Source: Streptomyces chattanoogensis
Lineage (GTDB): Bacteria > Actinomycetota > Actinomycetes > Streptomycetales > Streptomycetaceae
Assembly (NCBI RefSeq): GCF_001294335.1
Contig: NZ_LGKG01000150.1
Coordinates: 16,118 to 80,117 of the forward strand
Direction of reading: 5' to 3'
Length of the DNA: 64,000 nt
Notes under the pieces: generated by a model
Databases searched by the model: none
What the model was told of the DNA's origin: nothing
Seen by the model: the letters and a program-made list of their open reading frames with translations, nothing else
Translations under genes and position numbers: made by a program
Shown here: positions 30,652-39,235 of the stretch, in pieces
Position numbering within the stretch: position 1 is the first letter of the stretch
How the letters are laid out: every line of letters starts with the position of its first letter

Positions 30652-31620
30652 ATGGCCAAGAAGCGCCGTCCTCAGCCCCAGGCCGCAGCACCGAAGACGA
30701 AGGGCGGCGAGGTGCCGGTCGTCGGCGCCCGCGAGCCCTGCCCGTGTGGTTCGGGCCGCCGGTACAAGGCATGCCACGGCCGGCAGGCGGCGCACGCCGT
30801 CACCGAGCTGGTGCAGCGCCCCTTCGAAGGGCTCCAGGGGGAGTGCGACTGGGTGGCGCTGCGGGAGCTGGTGCCCGCCGCCACCGTCGAGTTGACCCTC
30901 AAGGGCGGGCTGCCCGAGGGCGTGCCCTCGGTGACGCTGGCGACCGTGCTGCCGATGGCCTGGCCCGCGCTGCGCCGCGACAACGGCGCGGTGCTGATCG
31001 GTCTGCAGAACGACACCGCCTCCGGCGACGTCAGCCGCGATCTGGCCGACACCCTCCAGCGCGCGCTGGAGGCCGAGCCCGGCAGCCCGGTCGCCGCCGG
31101 ACGGCCCGCCGCCGACGGCCCCCGGCTGCAGGATCTGCTCGACCCCGAGGCGCCGTTCGAGCCGGAGGTCCACACCGGCTTCGAGTTCTGGGTGGAGAAC
31201 GCCGAGAGCGCCACCGGCGAGGTCGCCGCCTCTCTGGAGCGGGCCAACGCCGCGGCCATCCCGACCGCCCGGATCCCCGGCCTGGAGGGCGCCTACTGGT
31301 GCGAGGCCCCGGAGAAGAACCATCTGCGCTGGGTCACCGCACACCCCGAGGAGAAGCTGCTGGACGCGCTCGCCCGGCTGCACGCGGCGGGCACCTCCTC
31401 GCTCGGCGAAGGCACCCGCCTGGTCGGCTCGTTCCGGGCGCACGGCCTGGTCGTCCCGGTCTGGGACCTGCCGTCCTCGATGAGCGCCGACGACGTGGCG
31501 AAGCCCGCCGCGGAGTTCGCCGAGCGGCTGGCGGAGGCCCTGGCCTCGGACGCCCCGCTCACCCCGGAGGAGCGCCGGGCGCGCGGCGGCCTCACCAACC
31601 GGCAGATCACGCTGAGCTGA
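30652..31620 (+). CDS. DUF5926 family SEC-C motif protein
   Basis: A 322-residue soluble protein. The basic start (MAKKRRPQPQ) is followed by the zinc-binding SEC-C motif PCPCGSGRRYKACHG (C-x-C-x8-C-H) near residues 32-45, the same motif that ends SecA. The rest is an actinobacterial domain (DUF5926 as I recall) without known activity: AVTELVQRPFEGLQGECDWV, then LVPAATVELTLKGG and EGAYWCEAPEKNHLRWVTAH. A link to protein export is only suggested by the motif. ATG 30652 directly follows CCGCCGCC and has GGAG 12 bases upstream. Monocistronic. Confidence 0.82.
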   Translation: MAKKRRPQPQAAAPKTKGGEVPVVGAREPCPCGSGRRYKACHGRQAAHAVTELVQRPFEGLQGECDWVALRELVPAATVELTLKGGLPEGVPSVTLATVLPMAWPALRRDNGAVLIGLQNDTASGDVSRDLADTLQRALEAEPGSPVAAGRPAADGPRLQDLLDPEAPFEPEVHTGFEFWVENAESATGEVAASLERANAAAIPTARIPGLEGAYWCEAPEKNHLRWVTAHPEEKLLDALARLHAAGTSSLGEGTRLVGSFRAHGLVVPVWDLPSSMSADDVAKPAAEFAERLAEALASDAPLTPEERRARGGLTNRQITLS

Positions 31621-31774
31621 ACCGGGACGGACCGCGCTCAACCATGACGCCTCGGACGCCCCTTCGGACTCGGCCGTGACACCAGTCACAACCGCCCCCG
31701 TGCACGGGTGAAGAGGCGTCCGGAAATCCACGATCGAATTTGCGAACCGCCGATCTCTTGTTACGGTTCTAAAA

Positions 31775-31814
31775 GCCCGGTCGCTGGTGCATCCCCCGTC
31801 GCCAGCGACCGGGC
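31775..31814 (-). terminator. Terminator of the secreted-protein gene
   Basis: Perfect 13-bp stem (31775-31787 with 31802-31814) and a 14-base loop, 38 bases after the leftward gene ending at 31853. On the minus strand CTTTTAGAACC follows, a short T-run. It may also stop rightward transcription from the DUF5926 gene. Confidence 0.8.
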
Positions 31815-31852
31815 GCTTCCATGTCCGGACCCGGACGGCGTCCGGGCGGCGC

Positions 31853-32509
31853 TCAGCCGCCCCGCCGATTCTTCCGCCGCAGGTCCGAACTCCCTTTGCT
31901 CGGCGCCGAGTTGCCGCCGGAGCGCAGCAGCAGCCGCTCCCCCGCCAGATCCGAGATCTCCGCCACCGCGTCGTACGGCGCGCGGCCCCGGCGCCCGGTC
32001 GCCCCGGTAGGCGTCTCACACACCCCTGGCTCGTCCGTGGCGGCCACCTCGCAGTGCACCTGGACGGTCCGGCCGTCCGGCCGCAGGAGCGTCAGCACGG
32101 CCCGCAGCGGGGCGCCGGTGGGATTGCGGTAGTACGTCCGCGCCCAGGTCAGGCCCCGTTCGGCGAGGACGCAGGTCTGGGCCTCGATCCCCTGGGGAGA
32201 GGCGAGTTCGGGCCCGCAGCGGGAGGTGCGGCCGCCTTCCGACAGGAGGGGGAGCCCCAGGGCGGCGAGCGGGTCTCCGGAATTCCCCCCGCTACGCCTA
32301 TTTTCGGCCTCATCGGCGGCTTTTTCGGACTTCTTGGGAGACCGTTCACCGGACACGGCTCCGGACTTGGCACCCGGCTCGGCACGCGCGTCATCGGTCC
32401 GCCGGGCGGTGTCCGCCGTACCGGCCGCCGCGGCGGCCAGCGGTACGGCGACGGCTAGCGCCGCGGTGCCCGCGAGCGAGATCAGGCGGATTTTCGGCGC
32501 ACGCTGCAT
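31853..32509 (-). CDS. Secreted hypothetical protein
   Basis: A 218-residue exported protein. It has a signal peptide (basic MQRAPKIR, hydrophobic LISLAGTAALAVAVPLAAAA, cleavage near AAAAGTA), a charged Ser/Lys/Glu-rich linker, and a domain with two cysteine pairs (SRCGPELASPQGIEAQTCVL, then VQVHCEVAATDEPGVCETP) that may form disulphides outside the cell. The end is very basic. I do not recognise a named family; Streptomyces genomes carry similar proteins next to the Prim-Pol gene. ATG at 32509; AGGTGACTC upstream is a weak ribosome binding site. Confidence 0.7.
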   Translation of the reverse strand: MQRAPKIRLISLAGTAALAVAVPLAAAAAGTADTARRTDDARAEPGAKSGAVSGERSPKKSEKAADEAENRRSGGNSGDPLAALGLPLLSEGGRTSRCGPELASPQGIEAQTCVLAERGLTWARTYYRNPTGAPLRAVLTLLRPDGRTVQVHCEVAATDEPGVCETPTGATGRRGRAPYDAVAEISDLAGERLLLRSGGNSAPSKGSSDLRRKNRRGG

Positions 32510-32743
32510 GAGTCACCTGCGGAGCGAGAAGGAAGGGGACGCCGGGGCGACGGAGAACCGCCCACGGCGTGACGGTCCCGCGAACCTACCGGGCCGCAGG
32601 GGCGCCCCCGGCCGTCCGGACACCCGTTTCCCGTAGTCGGGCGCACCGCTCACACCCGTACGGGTGAACCGGCGCGGCGTTCTTTCCGGCCACCTGCCGG
32701 AGGGGCCGGCCGCCGACTCCTCGGTCTCCCGCGGCACTGCCGC

Positions 32744-33457
32744 CTAATAGGCGAGCCGGCTGCCGCCGTCCGGCGTACCGGTGCTCGCCGTCACCAGGGC
32801 GTCGACGATCGAGGTCACCGTCGGCAGCCAGGGCCCCGCCGGGCATGGGGGTCCCCCCTGCTCGAACGGAGTCGAGAGCTTGGGGGAGGCCGGCGGCCGC
32901 TCCCAGCGCACCTTCCCGGCGCCGGTCCCCGACGGCGGGAGCACCACATAGCCGCCCTCGCCGTGGAACCGCAGCGAGCTGGGCACCCAGTCCTGGGAGT
33001 GCAGCAGCTCACCCAACTCCGCCAGGTCGTACGGCGATACGAGCAGCGACCAGCGGGTGGGCGTGGCCACCACCGGGCCGACGCGGACGCCGAAGTGGTC
33101 CAGCGCCGCCAGCGCCCGCGCCCCGGCGACGGCCGGCAGGCTCACCGCGCACGGCGCCCGGCCGCCGGTGGCCAGCACGACCGGGGCGTCCGGGCGGTTC
33201 GTCCACCACCAGCGCACCATCCGCCCGTCGGTCGTGGCCGCCAGCAGCCCGGGGTCGAAGGGGTGCGCGCCGGGCACCACACAGTCGGGGTCGGGACAGC
33301 TGCACCGCCGGGTGCCCCGGCCACTGGAGCGCAGGCCGACACCCGGGAGTACGGGCCATCGCCACTCGGCGGCGTACTGGAGCGCCGCACCGAGCGGTGC
33401 CGACCTCCCGCCGCGCCGAAACAGGAGCTTGCGTCGCCTTCCGAGGATCTCGCGCAT
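32744..33457 (-). CDS. Bifunctional primase/polymerase (Prim-Pol) domain protein
   Basis: A 237-residue protein with the N-terminal domain of archaeo-eukaryotic-type primase/polymerases. Seen: PLGAALQYAAEWRWPVLPGV, then CSCPDPDCVVPGAHPFDPGL with two cysteines and a His like the zinc site of this family, then VRWWWTNRPDAPVVLATG. No helicase part is present, and the metal-binding Asp pair is not obvious, so polymerase activity is uncertain. Actinobacterial chromosomes often hold such stand-alone genes. Near the C-terminus the frame runs through a common repetitive palindrome (32844-32888), which adds about 15 residues. ATG at 33457. Confidence 0.8.
   Translation of the reverse strand: MREILGRRRKLLFRRGGRSAPLGAALQYAAEWRWPVLPGVGLRSSGRGTRRCSCPDPDCVVPGAHPFDPGLLAATTDGRMVRWWWTNRPDAPVVLATGGRAPCAVSLPAVAGARALAALDHFGVRVGPVVATPTRWSLLVSPYDLAELGELLHSQDWVPSSLRFHGEGGYVVLPPSGTGAGKVRWERPPASPKLSTPFEQGGPPCPAGPWLPTVTSIVDALVTASTGTPDGGSRLAY
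32844..32888. repeat. Streptomyces-type repetitive palindrome inside a coding sequence
   Basis: A 45-base element beginning CATGGGGGTCCCCCCTGCTC and ending GAGAGCTTGGGGGAG, with an inner CTCGA/TCGAG stem and outer G-run/C-run pairing. I know this unit as one of the most frequent dispersed palindromes in Streptomyces genomes, usually intergenic. Here it keeps the reading frame open and encodes PKLSTPFEQGGPP. Confidence 0.65.
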
Positions 33458-33931
33458 GAGCGCTCGTTCCTTTCCGTTAACGCCGAGGGCTGTGTCCGTC
33501 GCACTTGCGTCGCACTACGTGCTGGTCGTGCCGCCGCACTTGTGCCGCTTCACGCTCGCTCACGTGCTGCTTCACGCATGCCGCTGGGTGGCGCGCGGGT
33601 GGCCCGGGGGGCCGATGACGCCATGTGGATCTTTTGTCACCGCTGTACAAGGCAGCGCATCACGCCGTACGTCGAGCGTGGAACGTGGCGGGGGGTGGCG
33701 CACGCATGGCGCTTGCGGTTCGGTGGAGCAATCCCGCCACTTGGGAGTGCGTCGCGGTCGTCGCCGTATGAGACGCCCGCGCCCGCTGGAGGGTTCCGGC
33801 GCGGGCTCAACTGCCCCCGCACCTTTCCGAGTAGGTACCCGCCATCGTGCATATGACGCGCTGTCGATGGCCGCCAGTCGACCTCAAATTGACGCCTGGG
33901 GGGCAATTTTCAGGCCAATCTACAGACCTCG
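33458..33931. other. Long intergenic region upstream of the SpoIIE-type gene
   Basis: About 470 bases without a supported gene, upstream of two divergent genes. Many CACTTG/GCTTCACG-like short repeats occur at 33500-33560. A drop in G+C content is seen beyond 33840. No RNA gene or hairpin of terminator strength was found. Confidence 0.4.
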
Positions 33932-33959
33932 TTGACACCACAAACCCCATCGGGACAAT
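33932..33959 (+). promoter_or_regulatory. Candidate housekeeping-type promoter
   Basis: TTGACA (33932-33937) and GACAAT (33954-33959) with a 16-base spacer, in an AT-richer stretch 190 bases upstream of the SpoIIE-type phosphatase gene. The -35 element is a perfect match to the main sigma factor consensus. A leader of about 190 bases is implied. Confidence 0.5.
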
Positions 33960-34155
33960 GCTGGACATCACATCGCTGGTGCGTGTACATGTGGAGGCAT
34001 TAATAGCGGAGCAGCATGACATGGGGGTTTGCGATGCTATTGAGGAAATTGAGCGGGCCCACATACCGCACAGCATCACTCAACAAAATGCCGCACTCCC
34101 TAACAAACTGCGGCCTGACCTGGGATAACGGCAGGCGCGACATGAGTTGCCTGCC

Positions 34156-35763
34156 ATGAGCGTCCCCCACGTACCGAAAGTGGCTGGAATCGAACCAGCA
34201 CTCCCCGCCCCGGCGCACACTGCCGATCCGCTCACGCCGAAGGCCTCCCCGGAGCCCTCCCCGGACACCTCCTCCGACTCCGACGATTCCTCCGATTCCC
34301 CCGACTCCGCCGACTCCTGCGACTCCCGCCAGGACAGCTGCCCGGACGGCTCCCGCGACATCTCCCCCGTCGACCGCATCGCCGCCGTCCAGGACCGGCT
34401 CGCCGGCTGGATCTCGGACCTCAGCACCCTGCACGACCTCACCGAACAGCTCGCGGGCACCCGTACGTTGGACGAGGCGCTGCACGAACTCCTGCGGGCC
34501 GGCGCCGCCCTGGTCGGCGCACGCCGCGGACTGGTCGTCCTGGCGCCGGCCGACGGACTCGGCCCGGAGACCACCATCGGCCTCGGTCTCGGCCACGCCG
34601 ACATCGGCCATATCGAGACCGTTCCACGCCGCGCCCTGTCGTACGCCCGGATACTGGACGGCCTCCCGGAGCCCGGTGCCTGCGACGACCCGCCCAAGGG
34701 AAGCGCCCGGGACGCGGACGCGCGCACCGAGATCTCCGAGCCCGACATCCCCGGGGAAAAGGACCTCGACCCCCGTCTGCGCGAGGTCGCCGCCCGGCTC
34801 GGCTATGCCGCCAGTTACGCCGTTCCGCTCATCGCCGACCCGATCGGCAGAACCGGCGCCGCGGTCTGGCTCTACGACGAACCCGCCGCACCCACCGAGC
34901 GCCAGCGCCATCTCATCGGCCTCTACCGCGCGCACGCCGCCGCGCACCTCGCCCGCCTCCTGGAGCTCCACCGCGCACAACAGGACACCGTCACCCTGCG
35001 CGAGGAACTGCTGCCCAGCCGGCTGCCGCGGGTGCCCGGCGTACGGCTCGCGGTGCGGCACAGCACCGGCCCGCGCGGCGGCGGCGACTGGTACGACGCG
35101 CTGCCGCTGCCGGACGGCGCGCTGGGGCTGGCCGTCGGGTCGGTCACCGGCTCCGGGCCGAGCGTGGTGGCGGCGATGGGGCGGCTGCGGGCGTCGCTGC
35201 GCGCGTACGCCGTGATGGAAGGGGAAGACCCGGTCGCGGTGCTCTCCGACCTCGAGCTGCTGCTGCGGCTCACCGAGCCCGCCCGCAGCGCCACGGCGCT
35301 CTTCGCCTTCACCGAGCCGCCGCCCGGCGCACCGGGCGGGCCGCCCGCGCCCCCCATGCCGGCCGGTCTCGACGACCCGTTCCCCCGCAAGCTGCTGCTC
35401 GCCGGGGCCGGCCACTGTCCCCCCTTGTTGATGGGCGAACTGCGAACCGAGTTCGTGGAGACCACGCTGTCCGCGCCGCTGGGCATGCTCGCCTGCTGGG
35501 AAGCGCCGAGCGTGGAGATCGAGCTCGCCCCCGGCGAGACCCTGCTCTTCTACAGCGACGGGCTGCTGCACCGTACGGGCGAGGCCATGGACCGCGCGTT
35601 CGCCCGGCTGCACGCCGCCGCGGCGAGCGTCCCGAAGGGGAGCCGGCACGACCCGGAGGCGATCGTCGATCACATCGTGCGCACGATGCTGCCGCAGGGC
35701 GGGCTGGACGATCCGGCGTCGGAAGAGGATGTGGTGCTGCTCGCGGCGCGCTTCGAGGAATAG
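34156..35763 (+). CDS. SpoIIE-type protein phosphatase with GAF domain
   Basis: A 535-residue PP2C/SpoIIE phosphatase, expected to dephosphorylate an anti-anti-sigma factor. The N-terminal 60 residues are acidic and repetitive (Asp/Ser steps such as SDSDDSSDSPDSADSCDS). A GAF sensor domain follows at about 75-270 (LHELLRAGAALVGARRGLVV, then AASYAVPLIADPIGRTGAAV), and the phosphatase at about 285-535 has PRGGGDWYDALPLPDG, VGSVTGSGPSVVAAMG, AGAGHCPPLLM and LFYSDGLLHRTGE, holding the metal-binding Asp residues. ATG at 34156 is favoured; a TTG 9 bases earlier is possible. No sigma or antagonist gene adjoins, but an RsbW-like gene is 4 kb away. Confidence 0.87.
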   Translation: MSVPHVPKVAGIEPALPAPAHTADPLTPKASPEPSPDTSSDSDDSSDSPDSADSCDSRQDSCPDGSRDISPVDRIAAVQDRLAGWISDLSTLHDLTEQLAGTRTLDEALHELLRAGAALVGARRGLVVLAPADGLGPETTIGLGLGHADIGHIETVPRRALSYARILDGLPEPGACDDPPKGSARDADARTEISEPDIPGEKDLDPRLREVAARLGYAASYAVPLIADPIGRTGAAVWLYDEPAAPTERQRHLIGLYRAHAAAHLARLLELHRAQQDTVTLREELLPSRLPRVPGVRLAVRHSTGPRGGGDWYDALPLPDGALGLAVGSVTGSGPSVVAAMGRLRASLRAYAVMEGEDPVAVLSDLELLLRLTEPARSATALFAFTEPPPGAPGGPPAPPMPAGLDDPFPRKLLLAGAGHCPPLLMGELRTEFVETTLSAPLGMLACWEAPSVEIELAPGETLLFYSDGLLHRTGEAMDRAFARLHAAAASVPKGSRHDPEAIVDHIVRTMLPQGGLDDPASEEDVVLLAARFEE

Positions 35764-35926
35764 GAGGAACCGGCGGGCCGGGCACGGATTCCGTGCCGTA
35801 AACATCACATCTTCCTAGCCGGAGACATCACACCTTTCGTGCCGGGGAGGTCACACGTTCCGGCCTCTGGACCGTTTCTCATCCGCACATACGATGGATG
35901 ACGGTTCACTCGCAAAAGGAGGCATT

Positions 35927-37387
35927 GTGACCGACGAGCTCACGCCGGAGACCCCGGACGAGGACGAGCAGCCGATCAAGCAGCGCAAGAACGGCCTGTA
36001 CCCGGGCGTATCTGATGAGCTCGCGGAGAACATGAAGAGCGGCTGGGCCGACACCGAGCTGCGCGATCTGCAGCCGGTCGAGCAGGCCCCGAACGCCGCG
36101 CGCCGCCGCGCCGCGCTGTCCGCGCGCTTCCCGGGCGAGCGCCTGGTGATCCCGGCGGGCAACCTCAAGACCCGCTCCAACGACACCGAGTACGTCTTCC
36201 GCGCCGCGACGGAGTACGTCTACCTCACCGGCGACCAGACCGACGGCAGTGTGCTCGTCCTGGAGCCCACCGCGGGCGGCCACGAGGCGACGCTCTACCG
36301 CCTGCCCCGCTCCAACCGCGAGAACGGCGAGTTCTGGCTCAGCGGCATGGGCGAGCTGTGGGTCGGCCGCCGTCACAGCCTGACCGAGGCCGAGGTGCTG
36401 CTCGGCGTCCCCTGCAAGGACGTACGGGAGCTGGCCGGCCTGCTGAGCGAGGCCACCGGGCCGGTCCGGGTCGTCCGCGGGCACGACGCCGCCATCGAGG
36501 CCGCGCTCAACGACAAGATCACCGCAGAGCGCGACGAAGAGCTGCGGGCGTATCTGTCCGAGGCCCGGGTGATCAAGGACGAGTTCGAGATCGGCGAGCT
36601 GCAGAAGGCCGTCGACTCGACGGTGCGCGGCTTCGAGGACGTCGTGAAGGTCCTCGACAAGGCCGAGGCGACGTCCGAGCGCTACATCGAGGGCACGTTC
36701 TTCCTGCGCGCCCGCGTCGAGGGTTACGACATCGGCTACGGCTCCATCTGCGCCGCGGGCCCGAACGCCACCACCCTGCACTGGGTCCGCAACGACGGCC
36801 GGGTCCGCTCCGGCGAGCTGCTCCTCCTGGACGCGGGCGTGGAGACCCACACCCTCTACACGGCGGACGTCACCCGCACCCTCCCGATCAACGGCCGCTA
36901 CACCGACCTTCAGCGCACGATCTACGACGCGGTGTACGAGGCGCAGGAGGCCGGCATCGAGGCGGTCAAGCCGGGCGCGGCCTACCGCGACTTCCACGAC
37001 GCGGCGCAGCGGGTGCTCGCCGAGAAGCTCGTCGAGTGGGGCCTGGTCGAGGGCCCGGTCGAGCGCGTCCTGGAGCTGGGCCTGCAGCGCCGCTGGACCC
37101 TGCACGGCACCGGCCACATGCTCGGCCTCGACGTCCACGACTGCGCCGCGGCCCGCACCGAGGCGTATGTCGACGGCACGCTGGAGCCGGGCATGGTGCT
37201 CACCGTCGAGCCGGGTCTGTACTTCCAGGCGGACGACCTGACGGTGCCCGAGGAGTACCGCGGCATCGGCGTCCGGATCGAGGACGACATCCTGGTGACG
37301 GAGGACGGCAACCGCAATCTGTCGGCCGGGCTGCCGCGCCGGTCGGACGAGGTCGAGGCGTGGATGGCGGGGCTGCTGAAGAAGTAG
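35927..37387 (+). CDS. pepP: Xaa-Pro aminopeptidase (aminopeptidase P)
   Basis: A 486-residue cytoplasmic metallopeptidase that removes an N-terminal residue preceding proline. The N-terminal domain is at about 20-220 (ARFPGERLVIPAGNLKTRSN, VYLTGDQTDGSVLVLEP); the creatinase-fold catalytic domain has metal ligands Asp (LLLDAGVETH), Asp (YTADVTRTLP), His (LHGTGHMLGLDVHD), Glu (VLTVEPGLYF) and Glu (IGVRIEDDIL). The length is typical of Streptomyces PepP. GTG at 35927 follows AAAAGGAGG by about four bases, so the upstream ATG at 35894 is rejected. A very strong terminator follows. Confidence 0.93.
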   Translation: MTDELTPETPDEDEQPIKQRKNGLYPGVSDELAENMKSGWADTELRDLQPVEQAPNAARRRAALSARFPGERLVIPAGNLKTRSNDTEYVFRAATEYVYLTGDQTDGSVLVLEPTAGGHEATLYRLPRSNRENGEFWLSGMGELWVGRRHSLTEAEVLLGVPCKDVRELAGLLSEATGPVRVVRGHDAAIEAALNDKITAERDEELRAYLSEARVIKDEFEIGELQKAVDSTVRGFEDVVKVLDKAEATSERYIEGTFFLRARVEGYDIGYGSICAAGPNATTLHWVRNDGRVRSGELLLLDAGVETHTLYTADVTRTLPINGRYTDLQRTIYDAVYEAQEAGIEAVKPGAAYRDFHDAAQRVLAEKLVEWGLVEGPVERVLELGLQRRWTLHGTGHMLGLDVHDCAAARTEAYVDGTLEPGMVLTVEPGLYFQADDLTVPEEYRGIGVRIEDDILVTEDGNRNLSAGLPRRSDEVEAWMAGLLKK

Positions 37388-37411
37388 CCCGCCGCGGCTC
37401 CGGCCCGGTGT

Positions 37412-37472
37412 GACGGCACGCACGACGGCCGGTGGCCCCCAGACAGGGTCACCGGCCGTCGTGCGTGCCGTC
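37412..37472. terminator. Bidirectional terminator between pepP and the TetR gene
   Basis: Perfect 23-bp stem (37412-37434 with 37450-37472) and a 15-base loop. The right arm lies in the last codons of the convergent TetR gene, so the coding end doubles as half of the terminator. It serves both genes. Confidence 0.9.
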
Positions 37473-38087
37473 GGCGGTGTCCGCCTTCTTGTACGCGCCC
37501 GCGCGGACCGCCGCCCAGACCGCGGTGGCGGTGGATTCGGCCAGGGCCGGGTCGACGGCGCCGCGGGCGATCAGGAGCCGGTAGTAGAAGGGCGCGCCGA
37601 GGGCCGCCATCACCTGCTCCGGGTCCGTGTCGGCCGGCACTTCACCGCGCTCGACGGCCCGGGTCACCAGCCGGCCGTACAGCTCCGACCGCTCCGCGAA
37701 GAAGGTCCGCAGCAGCGTGGCCGCCTGCGGGTCGCGGACCGCGGCCGAGACCACCGCCTCGATCAGGCTGCGCCGGCGGTCGTCCCGGTAGAACACGGCT
37801 ATCGCGCGGGACAGTACCCGCAGGTCCTCGGGGAGCGTGCCGGTGTCGGGCAGCGGCACATCGGCGCTCAGCCCGGTCAGCAGATCGCAGACCAGGCCCT
37901 CGACGCCGCGCCAGCGCCGGTAGAGCGTCGCGAGGTGGATCCCCGACCGCTGGGCGATCTTCTCCATGGTGAGCGCGGCGAAGCCGCCCTCACCCAACTC
38001 CTCGAAAACGGCGGCCAGTACGGCCTGCCGGGTCCGTGCCGTACGTCCCCCGGGGCGGGTCTCCCCCGAAGCCTGCGCAGTGGTCAC
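37449..38087 (-). CDS. TetR-family transcriptional regulator
   Basis: A 212-residue repressor. The HTH is at about residues 18-65: ARTRQAVLAAVFEELGEGGF, then ALTMEKIAQRSGIHLATLYR with RRWRG closing the recognition helix. The C-terminal ligand-binding part (EAVVSAAVRDPQAATLLRTF, GAPFYYRLLIARGAVDPALA) is of the TetR_C type common in Streptomyces. A near-perfect inverted repeat 52 bases upstream is the probable autoregulatory operator. Its target may include a gene beyond the operator, but the next rightward gene is over 450 bases away. Effector unknown. Confidence 0.9.
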   Translation of the reverse strand: MTTAQASGETRPGGRTARTRQAVLAAVFEELGEGGFAALTMEKIAQRSGIHLATLYRRWRGVEGLVCDLLTGLSADVPLPDTGTLPEDLRVLSRAIAVFYRDDRRRSLIEAVVSAAVRDPQAATLLRTFFAERSELYGRLVTRAVERGEVPADTDPEQVMAALGAPFYYRLLIARGAVDPALAESTATAVWAAVRAGAYKKADTADGTHDGR

Positions 38088-38138
38088 GGCGCCTCCGTAT
38101 TGCAGTGTGGGATCACGCCAAGTATTGTCCAGGAAAGG

Positions 38139-38162
38139 TTAACGCGAGCAACTTCGCGTTAA
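38139..38162. promoter_or_regulatory. Probable operator of the TetR regulator
   Basis: Inverted repeat TTAACGCGA-GCAACT-TCGCGTTAA, 24 bases with 9-base perfect arms, about 50 bases upstream of the TetR start. Size and place are typical of TetR-family operators. Confidence 0.7.
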
Positions 38163-38451
38163 TCGTGGTGCACGCCGGTCTCGCAGGGACATGGGGACGC
38201 CGCGGGGGAGGTCCTCACGCTGCGAGACGGCGCTGCACAGCATCACGCGGGGGCGATTCCCGGCCAGGTAGCCGGGTTTTGACGGACGCCCGATTTGACA
38301 GGGCAGCGGTGCGTTTGACCCGCGTTCGCCCCGTGCGCAGCGTTCCGCCCTCGATGCCTGGAACACGAGCCCCCGTTGCCGCGCTCCCTGCGATGCCGAC
38401 GGGCGCCTTTGCCCCGGACTCTGACCGGGTTGACTTCCACACGATGGCTAC

Positions 38452-38470
38452 TTAGGTTCACCTCACCTTA
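38452..38470 (+). promoter_or_regulatory. Iron box (DtxR/DmdR/IdeR-type operator)
   Basis: TTAGGTTCACCTCACCTTA matches the actinobacterial iron box TTAGGTTAGGCTNACCTAA at 13 or more of 19 positions, including the whole left half-site. It lies about 90 bases upstream of the membrane protein gene at 38557. Repression by an iron-loaded DmdR-type regulator is expected. Confidence 0.7.
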
Positions 38471-38556
38471 CTTTCGACCGAAAGTTTTCAGCCATGCCCA
38501 GACCCTCGTCGCGCTCCCTCGCGCGCACCGTGGACCCCGAACCGGAGAACTGACCG

Positions 38557-39177
38557 GTGGCCCCGACGTCCAACCTGCCGGTGACCGCTCCGCTGCCCCG
38601 GCCCGCCGGGGTGCCCGGGTGGGCGGCGCCCGCCGACGGAGCCGCCACGGGCGACGCCCCGCTCACACCGGCCTGGGCGCTCGCCGCCCTGGGCGTCCTG
38701 AGCTGCGCCGCCCTGGCGGCCGCCTGCTGGCTGGCCGGTCATGTTCACGCGGACGTGCCGCTGCAGATCGCCGCTCGCTTCCTCCATCTTGTGGCGCTGG
38801 TCGTCGGGCTGGGCTCCGTACTCGCCGTCGACTGGTTCGCCGTCCTGTGGATGCTCGGCCGTCGGCGGCTGGCCGAGGTCCTGCGCACCGCCCGCACCCT
38901 GCAGGGCCCGATCTGGCTGGGGCTGGGCGGCCTGGTCGTCACCGGACTCTTCCTCCGGCCGGACCTGGAATCGCCGCTGACCGGGATCAAGTTGGGACTC
39001 GTACTGGCCATCACCCTCAACGGCCTTTACGCCCATCGGCTCGGGCAGCGCCTCGACCGGTGCGGGGGCGGCCGGGTGCCGCGCCGGCTGCGCGTCCGGT
39101 CCGGCGTCGCCGCAGCCGTCAGCCAGCTCGGCTGGTGGGGCGCCGGCCTGATCGGCTTCCTCAACAGCCACTCCTGA
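38557..39177 (+). CDS. Iron-regulated integral membrane protein
   Basis: A 206-residue membrane protein, not assigned to a named family. After a Pro/Ala-rich N-terminus come about four helices: AWALAALGVLSCAALAAACW (38-57), AARFLHLVALVVGLGSVLAV (68-90), IWLGLGGLVVTGLFL (118-133) and TGIKLGLVLAITLNGLYAH (140-158), with a last one near the C-terminus. A His in RFLHL and one in YAHRLG could be haem or metal ligands, a pattern also seen in CopD-like and cytochrome-b-like proteins. The upstream iron box implies expression under iron limitation. GTG at 38557 has GGAG nine bases before it. Confidence 0.7.
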   Translation: MAPTSNLPVTAPLPRPAGVPGWAAPADGAATGDAPLTPAWALAALGVLSCAALAAACWLAGHVHADVPLQIAARFLHLVALVVGLGSVLAVDWFAVLWMLGRRRLAEVLRTARTLQGPIWLGLGGLVVTGLFLRPDLESPLTGIKLGLVLAITLNGLYAHRLGQRLDRCGGGRVPRRLRVRSGVAAAVSQLGWWGAGLIGFLNSHS

Positions 39178-39235
39178 CCTGACGGCGACGGGTCCGCCCC
39201 GGCTGCGTAACGGCCCGTCGCCGCATCCGGCGCGG

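Noticed and set aside
33958..34128. Small ORF (56 residues, MLDITSLVRVHVEALIAEQH at its start) before the SpoIIE-type gene
   Set aside because: Its ATG lies inside the predicted -10 box, there is no good ribosome binding site, and codon use is unlike the genome; more likely a leader.
34183..34203. T-arm-like sequence on the minus strand (CTGGTTCGATTCCAGCC) near the start of the SpoIIE-type gene
   Set aside because: It looks like the T arm of a tRNA, but no acceptor, D or anticodon arm can be formed from the neighbouring bases and it is within the coding start of the phosphatase.
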